DNA of 64,000 bases from Culex pipiens pallens. Its lineage: Eukaryota > Arthropoda > Insecta > Diptera > Culicidae. Position 1 is the stretch's first letter. Every line of letters starts with the position of its first letter. Below, piece after piece: positions 24,457 to 36,078 of the stretch. The stretch lies in the NCBI RefSeq assembly GCF_016801865.2, contig NC_068938.1, positions 2,170,001-2,234,000 of the forward strand. Reading direction: 5' to 3'. The notes beneath the pieces were generated by a model. It did no database searches. It was not told the origin of the DNA and saw only the letters and a list, made by a program, of their open reading frames with translations. The translations under genes and the position numbers were made by a program.

Positions 24457-26194
24457 GCTCGGGTGTAGCACACAATAAAAGAAGTTTTTTTATTTTATAA
24501 AAAAATGATAAATGTTTTAGATGCCGTAGTTTTTCGCAAGAATACATTAAGTTTTATTCTATTTTGTATTGAGTGACATCAAACTATAACCAAAGAATGA
24601 AATTAATACACTTACAAAATAAAAGGATAAAAACACCACCTCTCAAAACCCATTTCGATCAATAAATTCAATTCTCGCTCGAAAACCTCCGGAAACACGG
24701 TATGACAACCCGGGTCTTCACCACTTTTGTGCCAACTTCTCCTAATCCCTTCGAATGGAAAACACATTAGTTGTGGTATTTACTTGGATATAATTTATTT
24801 TAACTCTCGTCTGCTGCAGCAGCAACAGCCCTAACCCATTTCCCGTGTTGGTAGCTACATGTGTGCAGTACCATTTCAGAGACATACACGAGCTGAGACA
24901 TTTGAGCCCAAGAGCAGTAAGAGCAGTGTCCCAGAAACCACGCGCAGAGGAAGAAGCTTTTCAAGTGCTAGACAAACTTAACTTGGCTGGTGCTTAGAGA
25001 AGCTCTCTCTTCTAAAGCTAATGGATGCTGTCTTTGGGTGGGGGGAGAGGTTGGAAAGTGTGTGCGGTTTTGTGAGATGCTCTTGGATCGTTGGATCGGT
25101 TGGTTGGTTGGATGGTGAAGCCAAGAGATTTCAAGATGATTATCAAAGTTTGCAGGATGTCTCCTGAGTGGAAAGCAATCGAATTGGTTTTTGGTTTGTG
25201 TGGCAGGGGGTGGTGTGTGCGGTTTTTCTAAAATTAATTCGTAAGATGGTGGGAAGTTATTTTAATGGGAGATCATCCGGGCAAAGGCATGTGGACAACA
25301 TAGGATTATTTAAGATTTTATTCAAAATTACAAAAACTTAACTTTTTTAGAACTCATTGATAAATTCAGAAAAAAGCACTCTCAATCAATCACCGAATCG
25401 AAAAGCCTCCCTTTGTCATTTAAAGACAGCTCGATTTACTGCCCCTCGTTCGAGTCGTTTAGAAAGTCATTAACAATTGCCGCGCCAAATTGAAATAAAA
25501 ACACAAATCTCGTTCACTGCACTCAATAGACAGGGGCAAAATTTTATGGTTTTTGTTTCATCTCGAATTCGCTCCGTTTGTACTGCTAATCGTCGGGCTG
25601 CCAGTTTTGGGCGTGTTTTTGTCTATTTTGCTTTCACAAAGACAAGAACCAGGGAGTTTGGTCTAGAATGATTAATGAAGTGTGTTTTTATTGGACGAAA
25701 ATCAGTTTTCTGTACCGAGGATTTCGGGGGTCATTGGATTCTTGATGAAGTTTTAAGACGATGTTTTTTAATTTGGCGTTTAAAAACATCTATAAAACTG
25801 CTTTTGATTTGTCAAAGATTTCAAAGAGTGTCATTTTCCAACTGCCATCAACCCTTAGAGGTTACAATCCGTATCAATGTCAAATTCTACAAATGTCCCC
25901 ATCCACCCTGGCAATCACGTTTATTTAGTAATTTAACGCGCCAAATCCGAGCGAGCTTTCAGTTCAACTGGTATAAACTAGTATAATCGCGAACGCACGT
26001 GGCATCATGCCCCGTCTCATGACACGTGGGGCCAATCCCCGACCGGGGATGACATGGCGTTGCAGGATAAATAATTCCCGTCGCGGGAAACTCAAAATGA
26101 CGCATTTATTTATGACACACAAACATATTTTATTGCACTTTGTGTGTGTGTGTGTGGTTCATGCAACACATACGGTCACAATGTCAATCTGTTT
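24457..26194. other. Non-coding stretch, no gene recognised
   Basis: Unique sequence with moderate GC at 24650-25260. A short (TG)n run is at 26142-26156. No conserved coding or RNA signal was identified. Confidence 0.5.
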
Positions 26195-26353
26195 GGGTTC
26201 GTTCAAAAATTACGTCCATGAATAGGGGGAGGGGGGGGGGGGGTTTAGGGTTTGTGACAGCCTATGTTAAAGGTATAGGAAAAGTGCGTGACAGGGGGGG
26301 GGGGGGGGATTTGAAATCCCGAAAATCTCTGGACGTAATATTTGAACAAACCC
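26195..26353. mobile_element. MITE with GGGTT..GTTCAAA TIRs and two G-runs, 159 bp
   Basis: The left end GGGTTCGTTCAAAAATTACG and the right end (minus strand) GGGTTTGTTCAAATATTACG form ~24-bp terminal repeats ending at GTCCA/TGGAC. TTT flanks both sides (26192-26194 and 26354-26356). Two long G-runs (about 26225-26243 and 26295-26310) sit inside and could form G-quadruplexes. A 3-bp duplication fits the PIF/Harbinger type. Confidence 0.75.
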
Positions 26354-26779
26354 TTTGCAAAAACAGTCTCTCGCTCTCTCTCTCTCGCTCGGCGAACCAA
26401 AATTCCGATGAGAATTAATAATTCTGCATCCGTTTCGTGGCCTCATAACCCCGCTGGAGAGACAGGTTCCACAAATATTATGATTTTATGTGTTTGTTGT
26501 TACTTTTTGCTCGAAAAAGGTAAATGTTTGAGCTGGTGCGTGATCCAAATTGAAATTTGGCCGTTCAGTGCATGAAATGTGAATTTCTACTAATTGAAAG
26601 TTGATCAAAATATTGCTATGAAATCAGTTTTAATCTTAATGGTGATGATTTCCATACATCCGAATGAAATGTGCTTTTAAACCAATTTCAGTAGCTTATT
26701 GTGACTTGTTTGTCGATTTGATGAAAAAAAAAAATCCCAAAATATACAAAATTATACTTTTCCTTAATTTCGCAGCCGG

Positions 26780-27133
26780 CCTTTTTTTTATTTTCTAATT
26801 GGGCTGGTACAAATTTTATTCAAAGTTGGCCCGAAAAATCAGGGGGCAAAAATATCTTTTTCAAAAAAAAAAAAACAAAATTTCAATGGCAATTTAAGTA
26901 CAATCAGCTGGCATCAATTTAAAATGCATTTCTCTGCGTTTAGAATCATTTTAAACATGAGTGGGTTGATTTAAAAATCTCTTGATTTTTTGAAAATTTT
27001 CAATGTTTAATTTTTTTTTCGCTAATTAATGATTGCAAAACAACTGTGTAAAATGCATTTCACAGCACTTTTTCCATGCAAATGCTGAAACTATGGCTTG
27101 TTATTTAAATATTTATATTTTTCTATTTTTTTC
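26780..27133 (+). repeat. Interspersed repeat family A, copy 2 (most complete forward copy)
   Basis: The order seen here defines the family: GGCTGGTACAAATTT, GGCCCGAAAAATCAGGGGGC, ATCAATTTAAAATGCATTTC, TCTGCGTTTAGAATCATTTT, AATGATTGCAAAACAACTG, ACTATGGCTTGTTATT, then a T-rich end. The same order occurs at 58651-59070, and parts of it at 41.5, 54.7 and 32.0 kb. No ORF. Confidence 0.75.
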
Positions 27134-27194
27134 AACGATAACTTAATTAAAATTATCTTACTGAAATAATCTTATTGAAACTAAGATGATAACA

Positions 27195-27266
27195 AAAGTT
27201 TTTTTTAAAAAGGTCCTTTAAGCTATTGTCTTTCATATGTTTATAGGCCCTATTAAAAAAAACTGT
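27195..27266. repeat. ~70-bp palindromic short repeat (copy 1)
   Basis: The ends AGTTTTTTTTAAAAAGGTCC and (minus strand) AGTTTTTTTTAATAGGGCCT are complementary. The middle, TCTTTCATATGTTTATAGG, is shared exactly with 40941-40960. It is a tiny MITE-like palindrome. Confidence 0.6.
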
Positions 27267-27339
27267 AGATATTTTTTTGTGGACATTGAAGTAAGTGTCA
27301 AAGTAGGTATAAATTATCATTTTTTTACATAATGATGAT

Positions 27340-28130
27340 TTTTTTAATTCTAACCATTTTATGCACTGAAATATGGGTATAGAATGATGTCAAATTTGTC
27401 ATGCATTTTCGTTTTGGTACATTTTTTTTTAGTAAAATATTAATATTATTACAAAATACTGTAATTTAAGAATATTATAAATTTTTTACAATTTTAAATA
27501 TGTTTATTATACATTGCAAAAGTGTGTATTTAAGAATTTTAACTATTTGCAGTATTTTTGGAATGTTATTGTTCATCGAATCATGGTGATTTTAACTGAA
27601 ATGTGGTCTTTCGTCACTAGCTTTTGGAATGAAATACTCATGTTTTTACAAAACACGGTGTATAAGATAATACTCTAATTTTAATAACTTCAAACGATTC
27701 GAAATTTTTTAAACATTTTCACTTTCTTTGATTTTTTTTGCAGAATACTAAAATTTTCACAAATTACCGTATTTTATGAAAATATTAAAGTTTATATATT
27801 TTTTCAATGTGATAATTAAACTATGTATAATTTGGTTTGCATTTTCACTGTTTTAGAGTTTTTGAAATACAATATTTAGATTTTAACAAAATACCGTTTT
27901 TCATGAAAATATCAAAATTTTGTATGCATTTTCACGTTATGAGGGTTTATTGTAAAATAATACATTTTCACTGAATACCAACTCTACAAAATTTTTTTTT
28001 TTCAATTTTCAATGTGGGTACCAATAATGCAAAATTATGTATGCATTTTGACTTTATTAGTTTTTTTTTGTAAAATACACAAAATACTCAAATGTTCATA
28101 ATTTTCAATGTGAGTTTTAAATGATGCCAA
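27340..28130 (+). repeat. Degenerate tandem repeat, ~110-130-bp period (locus 3)
   Basis: Recurring TATGCATTTTCACTTTATTA-like, AATTTTCACAAA-TACCG and CAATGTGGGTA words over ~800 bp, in the same unit order and orientation as 16.4-17.2 kb. Divergence between units is high, so this is old. Confidence 0.65.
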
Positions 28131-30790
28131 ATAAACAGAACAATAAATTTAAATGAAAACAATAAAACAAACAATAAACAATCAATAAACTCTTTTAAAG
28201 TGAAAATGAATACCAAATTTCGAATAGTTTGATTGAACATTTAGAGCGAATAATTTAATTTGATTAATTTTGACTAAAAATAGTGAAAATTTGAGTATTT
28301 GTATCAAATACGGTGATTTGTGAAAACATTGAGTTACTTTAAAGCTTACTAAATGAAAATGATCAAAAATTATCATTTTTCATCTTAGTAACAGCTTTTA
28401 AAGATAAAACAGGATTTGGTTTTATTAAGTTAGTTGGGTCCTAAAATTAATATTAAATTGCTGATTCACAACGATAAATATTATTTTCCCGAGTACAATA
28501 ATCCTTCGTACGACCACAAATGATCTACAATAGATTTCTAAATCAGTGTTGAAAAATTAACTTCGTGGTCTTTCCTGACAGAAAGCATCTTACTTGACAG
28601 TTTTTTCCATAGTTGATTCATCGTAAAACGTTATCTTGTTATACTCATTGTAAAATGCTATCTTATTTTTTTTTTTGGAAAAAACTGTGATGCATTTTAG
28701 CAACTAAAACGCACGCAGAAAAATGTTTTGTAGAAACAGCTTGTACGGGGTTAGAATCAACAAATTTTTTTTGAATATATTCAACAAAAAAATTACGTTG
28801 AAACAAACCTTGATATTCTCAATTCCACAAAAGTCTTTTGTTATTTTTTAAAAAAAGCTTGTTTGACGTTTAGCGTTGATTCAACAAAAATCTTGATTTT
28901 CAAATCAACAAAACAAGATCAGTTTGCAAAGTCTTCAATTTCAACAGAACATAACTGATAAATTTCGCTCGAAACCTTTTACGGTTGCTTTCTCAAATCA
29001 TAAACTTGTTCCTCGAACAACAACACCAGCTGTATCTTGTTTCAACAAAGTGCGGAAAAACTCACCCAGCCAAACTCTCGACTCTAGCGAAGCAAAGTCA
29101 TCGCAATAAAAAGCAGTAAAAGAAGAATCAAGTTTTATGCTCACAATTTTATTTAAAAATTAAACTAGTCTCCGACTCACACACACACACAGAGCGAGGG
29201 ATAACATTTCGCTTCATTTAACAGCCATCTGTTCTATTTCCTGAGTGGAGCAGGAGCCACTTTTTAGTCGCGCCGAGCAAAAGTTTCAAAATTTAAACAT
29301 GAAAGAAACATAAAACTTTTTCTCCGGAGCTTTTCTTTCGGTGGATCTGTCTTGGCTCAAATCGTCTTGGTGGACGGTTTTTCCGCCAATCCAAGGAGGC
29401 TGGCTTTCGTTTGTTCTGCTCATCCTGAGGCAGCATCCACGGTTGACAGGATACTTTTACTTCGATGCTTTTTGTCACACTGCTGGAAAAAACCGCTGCG
29501 ATGAAGCGCAGATAAGACCAATTCAGCGGGGAAATGTGGGACAGCACCCCCGGGAAAAAGTGGAAAGTTGGAGCCATTTCGGTTTCGATTGTAGATGTGT
29601 TTGTTGCTTTTTTTCCGTGAAAAGTTTCCATTTGTGAACAAAGAGAGATACTTTGACTTTTTTTTTTGTGCGGCTTCAAGTGTGACTTTGGTTCGAATAT
29701 CACATCTCTTTCTGGCACAAATTAAGTCAAATAAGTAGGAAAATAACAATGTCAAACTTATCATGTGTCGCAACCGAAAGAGAAAAAAAAACGTGTTAAT
29801 TAAATAACGTCTAAGCCTAGGATTTTCCCATAAGTAGACCAAGACGCAATTCAGTCCAAGATGCCAACATCGTAGTAGGCTTCCCGAAAGGGTGCCCAAA
29901 GAACCGTGCACCCTTGCTTGCTGATCAAAGATCGGCGAAATAGCACAGCAAGCCACGACGACGACATGCTCTGTGCTTCATGCCAAACTGTCGGGGGAGG
30001 AGGTGGTGGAAATGGTTGAGGGAAAATTAATCTTATCATGTCATTTTCTGCCAGTATCCAGCGAGTATGTGAGCATCGAAGGAGAGAGAGCAAGGGGAGA
30101 AAAGTCCTAATTGTCTTATAATTGATAGATGTTGGAGCGATTATCGGATTACGGGTGGTTTTCTGTTAATTGGAACGAATGAACGATGAGGCTCGGGGTT
30201 CGGTGGCCTCCTTTGATTGCATGCGGTTTTATCGCTGCTGCACACGTGTGGCTAGCTGGGCATGGTTGTTGTCCTGGGAGCAGATTGTGGGTGATGGCAT
30301 GGTGAACTAGATTGCTCTACAGTGTTTAGTGAAATTAATTGTTAGTATTTTTCATAGAGAACCATTTTAATTTAAAAATATTAAGGACTTTATTCGCAAA
30401 AATATGACATCTTTTCAGTTTACAGCACTCTAACAGTTTCTCTTTGTTATGTTAATAAATCAACTCAAAAGTTTTCCTTTTTGCACAATAGCCTTGGTTT
30501 ATCACCAAATCGGATGCTAGCGTCTGCAGCCGGAAATTAAAATTGTATTTTGCGTGCTGTACTGCAGTTACCATAAATGTAACTTTATTTCAATGTGAAT
30601 ACGACCTCATTCATCCATGCTAGTGCGAATTTATGATTCAAAGTCATTTAAACTTTGTCGATTGACTTAGTTCTTTGGTGCGAGAATAATTTATTGTTCC
30701 AATAAAGCCAATAAAAATTATTTTTAAAGTTTTGGTTTTCCTCCCTTTTAAATATATTTTGAAAAACTAGCTTAATCATCTCTTGTGGTT
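28131..30790. other. Non-coding stretch, no gene recognised
   Basis: AT-rich to 28700, then a MITE-like start (ACGCACGCAGAAAAATG near 28710) whose partner end I could not find. A GC-richer block at 29200-30100 has overlapping open frames on both strands, up to 178 codons, without domains. A (CA)n run lies near 29178. Confidence 0.5.
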
Positions 30791-30791
30791 G

Positions 30792-31165
30792 GTGCCTTCC
30801 TCACTTTTTAACAAAAATGGTTCGAAAAATTATTTACACTCGAATATATATTTTTTGAAACCAAGAGGGCAGCTTACTAAGTCCAATTAAGATCCGCATT
30901 CAAAAATAAGATGCATATCACTTAATTTGTCATAACTTGAGGCAGGGTTGCCAGATCTTCGAAATTTGAATTTTGAAATGTATTTTGATTACCTATCAAA
31001 AAAAAAAAAAAAAGTCGGATGATAAATCCGGACAAAGTTTACATACAGATAAGTGAGATCCTTTAAAGCTTTTTTAGAAATTATTTTGAATACCTATCCA
31101 ACATTAGGTCGGATGATGTATCCGGATAATTTTTACGTACAAATAAGTGGAATCGTGGCATTTTT
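30792..31165 (+). repeat. Family B repeat, left-end copy
   Basis: Starts GGTGCCTTCCTCAC like the left end at 32305, then follows related sequence (GTTGCCAGATCTTC against GTTGTCAGATCTTC at 32450). An internal ~110-bp duplication is visible: GTCGGATGATAAATCCGGA near 31013 and GTCGGATGATGTATCCGGA near 31111. The right end GAGGAAGGCA is missing. Confidence 0.55.
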
Positions 31166-31894
31166 AATCTTCCAAGCTATTTTATGAGATCAAAAACCTC
31201 TTACTTAGTAAATTTAAGTGTTCATTAAAGATAGGATGTGGAGAAGGATACCTTTAAATAATGACTAACAAAAATAAGGCTCAATTTTTTAAAATATTTT
31301 ATAATTTTCATATAAAAATCGTCAGTTTTTGTTTTTTTTAAATTTTTTAACACAATTTCAAAATAGGGCTTCGTCATGTACACGGGATTTGTCTCGAGAG
31401 TATTCACCTCAAATTTCAGCCAATTTGGTCAATCCAATCACGAGCTATCGTGACATCCGTAAATCAACTCGGTGTTTCGAGAAAAACGCAAAAAGTTTGA
31501 TAGTTCGCATTGCGTATGGCAAAATTTCAAGCTTAAATCATCTGTTACTTACTTTAGTCATTGTTAACAATGTTGTAAACAATGAGCTCGACTTAGTCTT
31601 CTGCCAAATGCTTGTCAAATTATTCGTTTAGGTCAGGAAAAAATGGTTATTGTTAGTAAAAATGGTTCACTGTATAATTTTGTATTTGTAAAAACTGCAC
31701 TATAATACTTTTTACTTTTTTGTATGTTTTAGTTGATTTTTGTCAACTTTTGAGCTGCAAACGTAAGTTTATCAACATTTGTTTCTTTATGTTATGATTT
31801 TGGTGAAGGGTGATGCAAATATTTTTTGAAGTTTTTGTCCACGCAAAAAATCCCAAGCAATCAAAGGGCAGACATTATACTGTTTTCACAAACA
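31166..31894. other. AT-rich non-coding stretch, nothing firm
   Basis: Contains a 100-codon open frame at 31329-31631 without any recognisable domain. The text around 31380-31500 looks like old dispersed repeat. Confidence 0.4.
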
Positions 31895-32200
31895 CTTTTA
31901 TGGATTTTTAGTGAAATTTACGTGAAATCAACTGAAAACAATTCGAAATGCATAATAATTTTTTAGCACCAGCTTTTTATATTTTGTTTTTTTTTTTTGA
32001 AAATTTCAGTGAATATTTTTTCTTTCAAGCTATGATTTTTTTTAAATTATGATTGAAAAACAACTGTTACAGTGTATTTGTGTGAAATGCGTTTTAGGAA
32101 ACTTTTTATTATTATTGAAATGTTGATGCCATGGCTGGCAATTTCATTTTTTCCACCCCTCGTCATCGGTAAGAGTCGAGGGACGTAAAGTTAAAAAATT
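31895..32200 (+). repeat. Interspersed repeat family A, copy 3 (diverged)
   Basis: Matches in order: AATCAACTGAAAACAATTCG, AAATGCATAAT, ATGATTGAAAAACAACTGTT, GCCATGGCTGGCAATTTC, and a hairpin CCCTCG...CGAGGG at about 32157-32182. That hairpin corresponds to the CCTCGGCC hairpin of copy 1. Confidence 0.6.
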
Positions 32201-32304
32201 GCACTGGCCCTTGATTCACGTTGTATATGATGATCAGTGGCCAAAATGCCTCAAAAAGTGACATTTCTGGAAAAAACGTTACTTAATCCACCTTTAGGTG
32301 GTTT

Positions 32305-32878
32305 GTGCCTTCCTCGCATTCATAAAGTGAATACACTTCACATCCTCAAAAAGTGTATAAATAACACTTATTTTTATATCAAAATATCTGAGATCCGGCC
32401 TCAAAAAAGGGAATTAAAAAAACTAATGTACTTATAACTTTTGATGGGGTTGTCAGATCTTCAATCTTTTGGGCTTGTTGGAAAGGTCTTTCAAATACCT
32501 TTCTAACAATATATAGCACGACGGGTTTTCTTACAAAAACCACCCTTTTTACAATCTTCCGAAGTTTAGCTAAAATCGTTTTTTTAGAATAACTTTTGAA
32601 GTACTCGTCTAAACTTCATAATATTAACTAGGGTCTTGTAGGGACCCCAAGACGGATCAAATGAGACCAAAACGGTCCAAATCGGTTCAGCCAGTCCGGA
32701 GATAATCGTGTGCATATTTTTCGGTGCACGGACTCACATCCAGACACACGCACAGACATTTGTTCAGAATTTGATTCTGAGTCGACAGGTATACGTGAAG
32801 GTGGGTCTAGGAGGTCGAATAAAGAAGTTCATTTTTCGAGTGATTTTATAGCCTTTCCTCATTGAGGTGAGGAAGGCA
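32305..32878 (+). repeat. Family B repeat, complete copy, ~574 bp
   Basis: Bounded by GTGCCTTCCTC (left) and GAGGAAGGCA (right), which are inverted. Inside are AGTCCGGAGATAATCGTG and TTTGATTCTGAGTCGACAGG. A local hairpin, CCTTTCCTCATTGAGGTGAGG, lies near the right end. Parts recur at 2985-3115 and 30792-31165. No coding frame and no certain superfamily. Confidence 0.65.
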
Positions 32879-33424
32879 AAAACAATTTTTACGGCTTAAA
32901 TCCCATTTAACATTCAAATGCAAAGCGCCAGCTCCTGTTACGTCCAATCAAGCTCATATTTTGAATTTGGGCTCAATACGCCAACCCGAACAAACCCTTG
33001 AATGCCCGCCAAAAAGTCATTTTTGTTACACTCTTTTAAACATACATTTTTAAAGCGATCGGATATATTTTGCATATAATTTGCAAGAATGATCTTATGG
33101 ACTTTCTGGGTCATGCCAGAATCTGATTTAAAAAAATAAACCGGAAAAATAGGTTGACCGAGTGTCAACAATGATGAAGATATCTCAGAAACTATTGTAC
33201 TTATTTGCAATGTCAAAACGTAAAACATTAGTTAAAACTGTCTGACAATTTTAGTCTAAATAAATACATTTATAACTTTTAACGCTTTTGGTATAATACC
33301 TATATATAAATAGAAATAAACCATACAATCCTGCAAATTTCTTAACAGAAACTTAATTCTTTTATTAAGTAGAACATTAAGTGAAAAAAAAACAAACAAT
33401 TAAGTCCTTTTCAGTAAATTGCTT
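32879..33424. other. Non-coding stretch, nothing recognised
   Basis: AT-rich. A 96-codon minus-strand frame (32938-33228) has no recognisable motif. Confidence 0.4.
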
Positions 33425-33611
33425 CACATGGAGAAAAATGTGTTCCCAAAATCGTGAACAAGCGTTCACGAAATTCGGAACCACGAACAAAGTGTTCAAA
33501 TTGCATGGTACGTTTTTCAAAAACGTACCATGGAAAATGAACACTTTGTTCGTGGTTCTGATTTTCATGAACGATTGTTCACGATTTTAGGAACTCATTT
33601 TTCTCCGTGCA
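33425..33611. mobile_element. Palindromic MITE, ~187 bp
   Basis: Almost the whole element is self-complementary: GGAGAAAAATGTGTTCCCAA...AGGAACTCATTTTTCTCC at the ends, AATCGTGAACAAGCGTTCAC against GAACGATTGTTCACGATT further in, and a central CATGGTACGTTTTTCAAAAA with its complement. Opposite-strand open frames in this region read the two arms of the same palindrome. Confidence 0.8.
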
Positions 33612-35052
33612 CCTTCATTTCCCTTCTCAACCATCACTCCAATCAAAGCCCACCCGTAAGCACTCTCTCATTCCGACCACATTCCCGCCCAAACGGTCAT
33701 AAATTTTCCGCCAATCAATTTGCGTTACACCAAACTGAGCGCAAGAGGGCGAGAACCCAGCCGCTACCCACACTCTGCGTTGTACTGGTACTGGATGTTG
33801 GTAGGTTCGATCGCTTTTTGCTTGTGGCTTGTGCCTTCCTTCCTTTCTTCTCAAATCCAATCCAGCTCAAATCACGTCGACTCATTCCGAGCGGGGTGCC
33901 GAGCACAATTGATCAAACCTGATTTAACCAACAACTCTAGTCGTAAGTCAGTGATGTGATTTTTAAAATGATTTTTTTTACACTTTTATAAGTATTGTTT
34001 TTTATTTTTATTTGTAAATAAATCATTTGATGATTTGACCTAAAATTCCCATCCCTTAAAGAGAAATTTTTCCCAGTGTTGAGCACAGATTGATGGAAAA
34101 GCACAGCAAAGAAAACGAGGCATTCATGCTTTCATCCTCCCACCTGGTAGGCGCACTTCAGTGGCTGGTGGGTGTGCACCTGTGGGTGATGCGAGTGGGA
34201 GTTAGCTGTCGGTTTTTCGTGTAATTTTTCGCTAATCATTGAGGAAGGCAGTAGCAGCATTTGTTTAACCTTCGAAATGTGGATTAATTGAGTAGGAAGC
34301 TTTTGTTTTATTGTTTTGCCAGAACAACGGAAGAATTTTTAAAATGTTAATCTAGCCTAATTTTGACCTTTCAATTATTTACGCTGATTAATATTAAAAA
34401 ATTGATTTGATAGCTAATTTACATTGCTTCTAGTTTTTCTTAATTTTAAAATATTTCATTTTATTTTATATAATTATTGATGTCTAAATTCCATGTTTTG
34501 AATTTCATCATTAATTTAATGGCATAGTTTATTTCTGTAAGTTTATGTTGATTCAAATATCTGAATTATTCGAAATTCAGTAACAATACACCAGTCAATT
34601 TAGGTCACCCATCACGCGGGAAGTAATTCATCACCTTTGAGTCTGTATCATCGCTGCCCATAGACCAGCCCACCGGAACGATAAACCAACATAAATCAAC
34701 GGCATCGCGACCGCTCTAGGTCTTAGATTAGTCAAATGGGTTGAAAGCAATATCAAATTCATTACATCCGACTTGAAGAGGATGTGCCCTCGCCCCTGGA
34801 GAGGATGCAAACTACGGAAACATTTGGTGATCTTAATTGAAAATCGTGCTGGGTCAAACTTCCCGACAATGAGAGAAGATTTATTGGAGGAAGCTTTAAG
34901 TAAATCAGCAGTTAATTATGTAATTCAAATGGCATCGAAACCAACTTTCAAACAAAACTGATTCTCATAAGTAGACAAAACAGCATGCAATCATAGGAAA
35001 TAATTAAATTTATCTCGAGTTGTAACTTCAAAGCGAGCATAATTCGAGAACA
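33612..35052. other. Non-coding stretch upstream of the candidate exon
   Basis: 33640-33930 is GC-richer, with overlapping frames of up to 130 codons on both strands and no domain. The part from 34600 to 35050 is moderately GC-balanced and could include 5' flanking sequence of the candidate exon, but I see no clear TATA box or initiator. Confidence 0.4.
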
Positions 35053-35166
35053 ATGCAATTAGTGCAGTTATTCAGAACTCTCGGTAAAGCCTCAGCCAGC
35101 ATGCGTCAATTTCACAAAACCACCACCAAAACAACAGGGATTTCCCAGCAACAATCCGTTCAAAAG
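35053..35166 (+). CDS. Candidate first coding exon, mitochondrial-presequence-like (38 codons)
   Basis: An ATG in good insect context (GAACAATGC, A at -3) opens a frame whose first 38 residues contain no Asp or Glu. They include six Lys/Arg (R8, K12, R18, K22, K26, K38), many Ser/Thr/Gln, and the word MRQFHKTTT at residues 17-25. An amphipathic basic N-terminus followed by R-x-F is typical of matrix-targeting presequences. The frame reaches a phase-0 splice donor, AAAAG|GTAAAA, at 35166/35167. Past that point the translation (to 35313) reads like intron. If real, this is the first exon of a small nuclear-encoded mitochondrial protein whose other exons lie downstream, probably outside the recognisable part of this window. 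I cannot name the gene. The alternative is chance: 38 codons is short and no second exon was found. Confidence 0.3.
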
Positions 35167-35997
35167 GTAAAAATTCCTCGCGAAATCGTGATCCCGCTGC
35201 GTGTGTGTAAGTATGTCAACAGGTTTTCGGAGTTTCTACTCCCCCCTTCCCTGGGAGGGAATAACTGGGACGATAAGTTCGCGGAACAATCAATGAAAAC
35301 AATAATCGGCTAGAGTAGTGGGATTTTAATTAAAATTCCAGACTCATGGGGCCCGTGTACGTGCAAAGCAGAGAGCAAATAAAAGGGATTTTTGCAACTC
35401 TACAGAGATAGCAGGGATGGGTTCACCTACTGGGAATAATAAAAATTCAAATTAATTATATATTTTTTAATGCAAGTTAAGAAAGTGTTGACAAAATATA
35501 TAGAGTAAGTTTAATTTTAATAAGTTAATTTAGACCATTTTAAAGACGTTGAACTGTACAATGACAAGTAAATTTTTGAAAATTGATCGCTCGAAAATAG
35601 AATTATTAATTACTTTGATAACATATGCCACTTTTATCACTCTGAAAACTTATCGAAAAATATTGAAATTTAATTTGATTGGACGAATCTTATAAATTTT
35701 GTGAGTTCTTGATGAACTTTTTTTGGTGGAATAAGCGCACCGGATATTTTTACATAAGGGTTGTTCCAAATTTGCTTGTTTGCAACTATTGATGAGGGGA
35801 TTCATATTTTTACTATATAAACCTACGCAGGCAAGATTTTTTGAAAAATGTTTTTTTTAATGCTTTCAAAATTGAAAATATAATTTACAAAACCGTTTGA
35901 TTACCTTATGTTGATTTTTATCCACTACACATTAAAAAAGTGTTGTTTTGGAAAGTTACCCTTTATATGATGTAATATTACTATATGAAAAAAAAAC
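35167..35997. other. Non-coding stretch (intron of the candidate exon, or intergenic)
   Basis: Becomes strongly AT-rich from 35430. I could not identify an acceptor and continuing exon with mitochondrial-protein-like sequence. Confidence 0.4.
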
Positions 35998-36009
35998 ACG
36001 TTCAATAAC

Positions 36010-36066
36010 TATGGCAGCGAATGACCAAGATGGTAAAAGCTGCCAGAAATAAATGAATTAACAACA
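36010..36066 (+). mobile_element. 57-bp severely 5'-truncated retroposon stub with 12-bp TSD
   Basis: A perfect 12-bp direct repeat ACGTTCAATAAC flanks it (35998-36009 and 36067-36078). The insert ends in GCCAGAAATAAATGAATTAA, an AAATAAATGAA-type 3' tail characteristic of non-LTR retrotransposons. Only the last bases of the donor are present, as expected from abortive reverse transcription. Confidence 0.65.
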
Positions 36067-36078
36067 ACGTTCAATAAC

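Noticed and set aside
29420..29956. 178-codon minus-strand frame
   Set aside because: Longest frame outside repeats, but it overlaps frames on both strands, contains long T/A runs and shows no domain or splice context.
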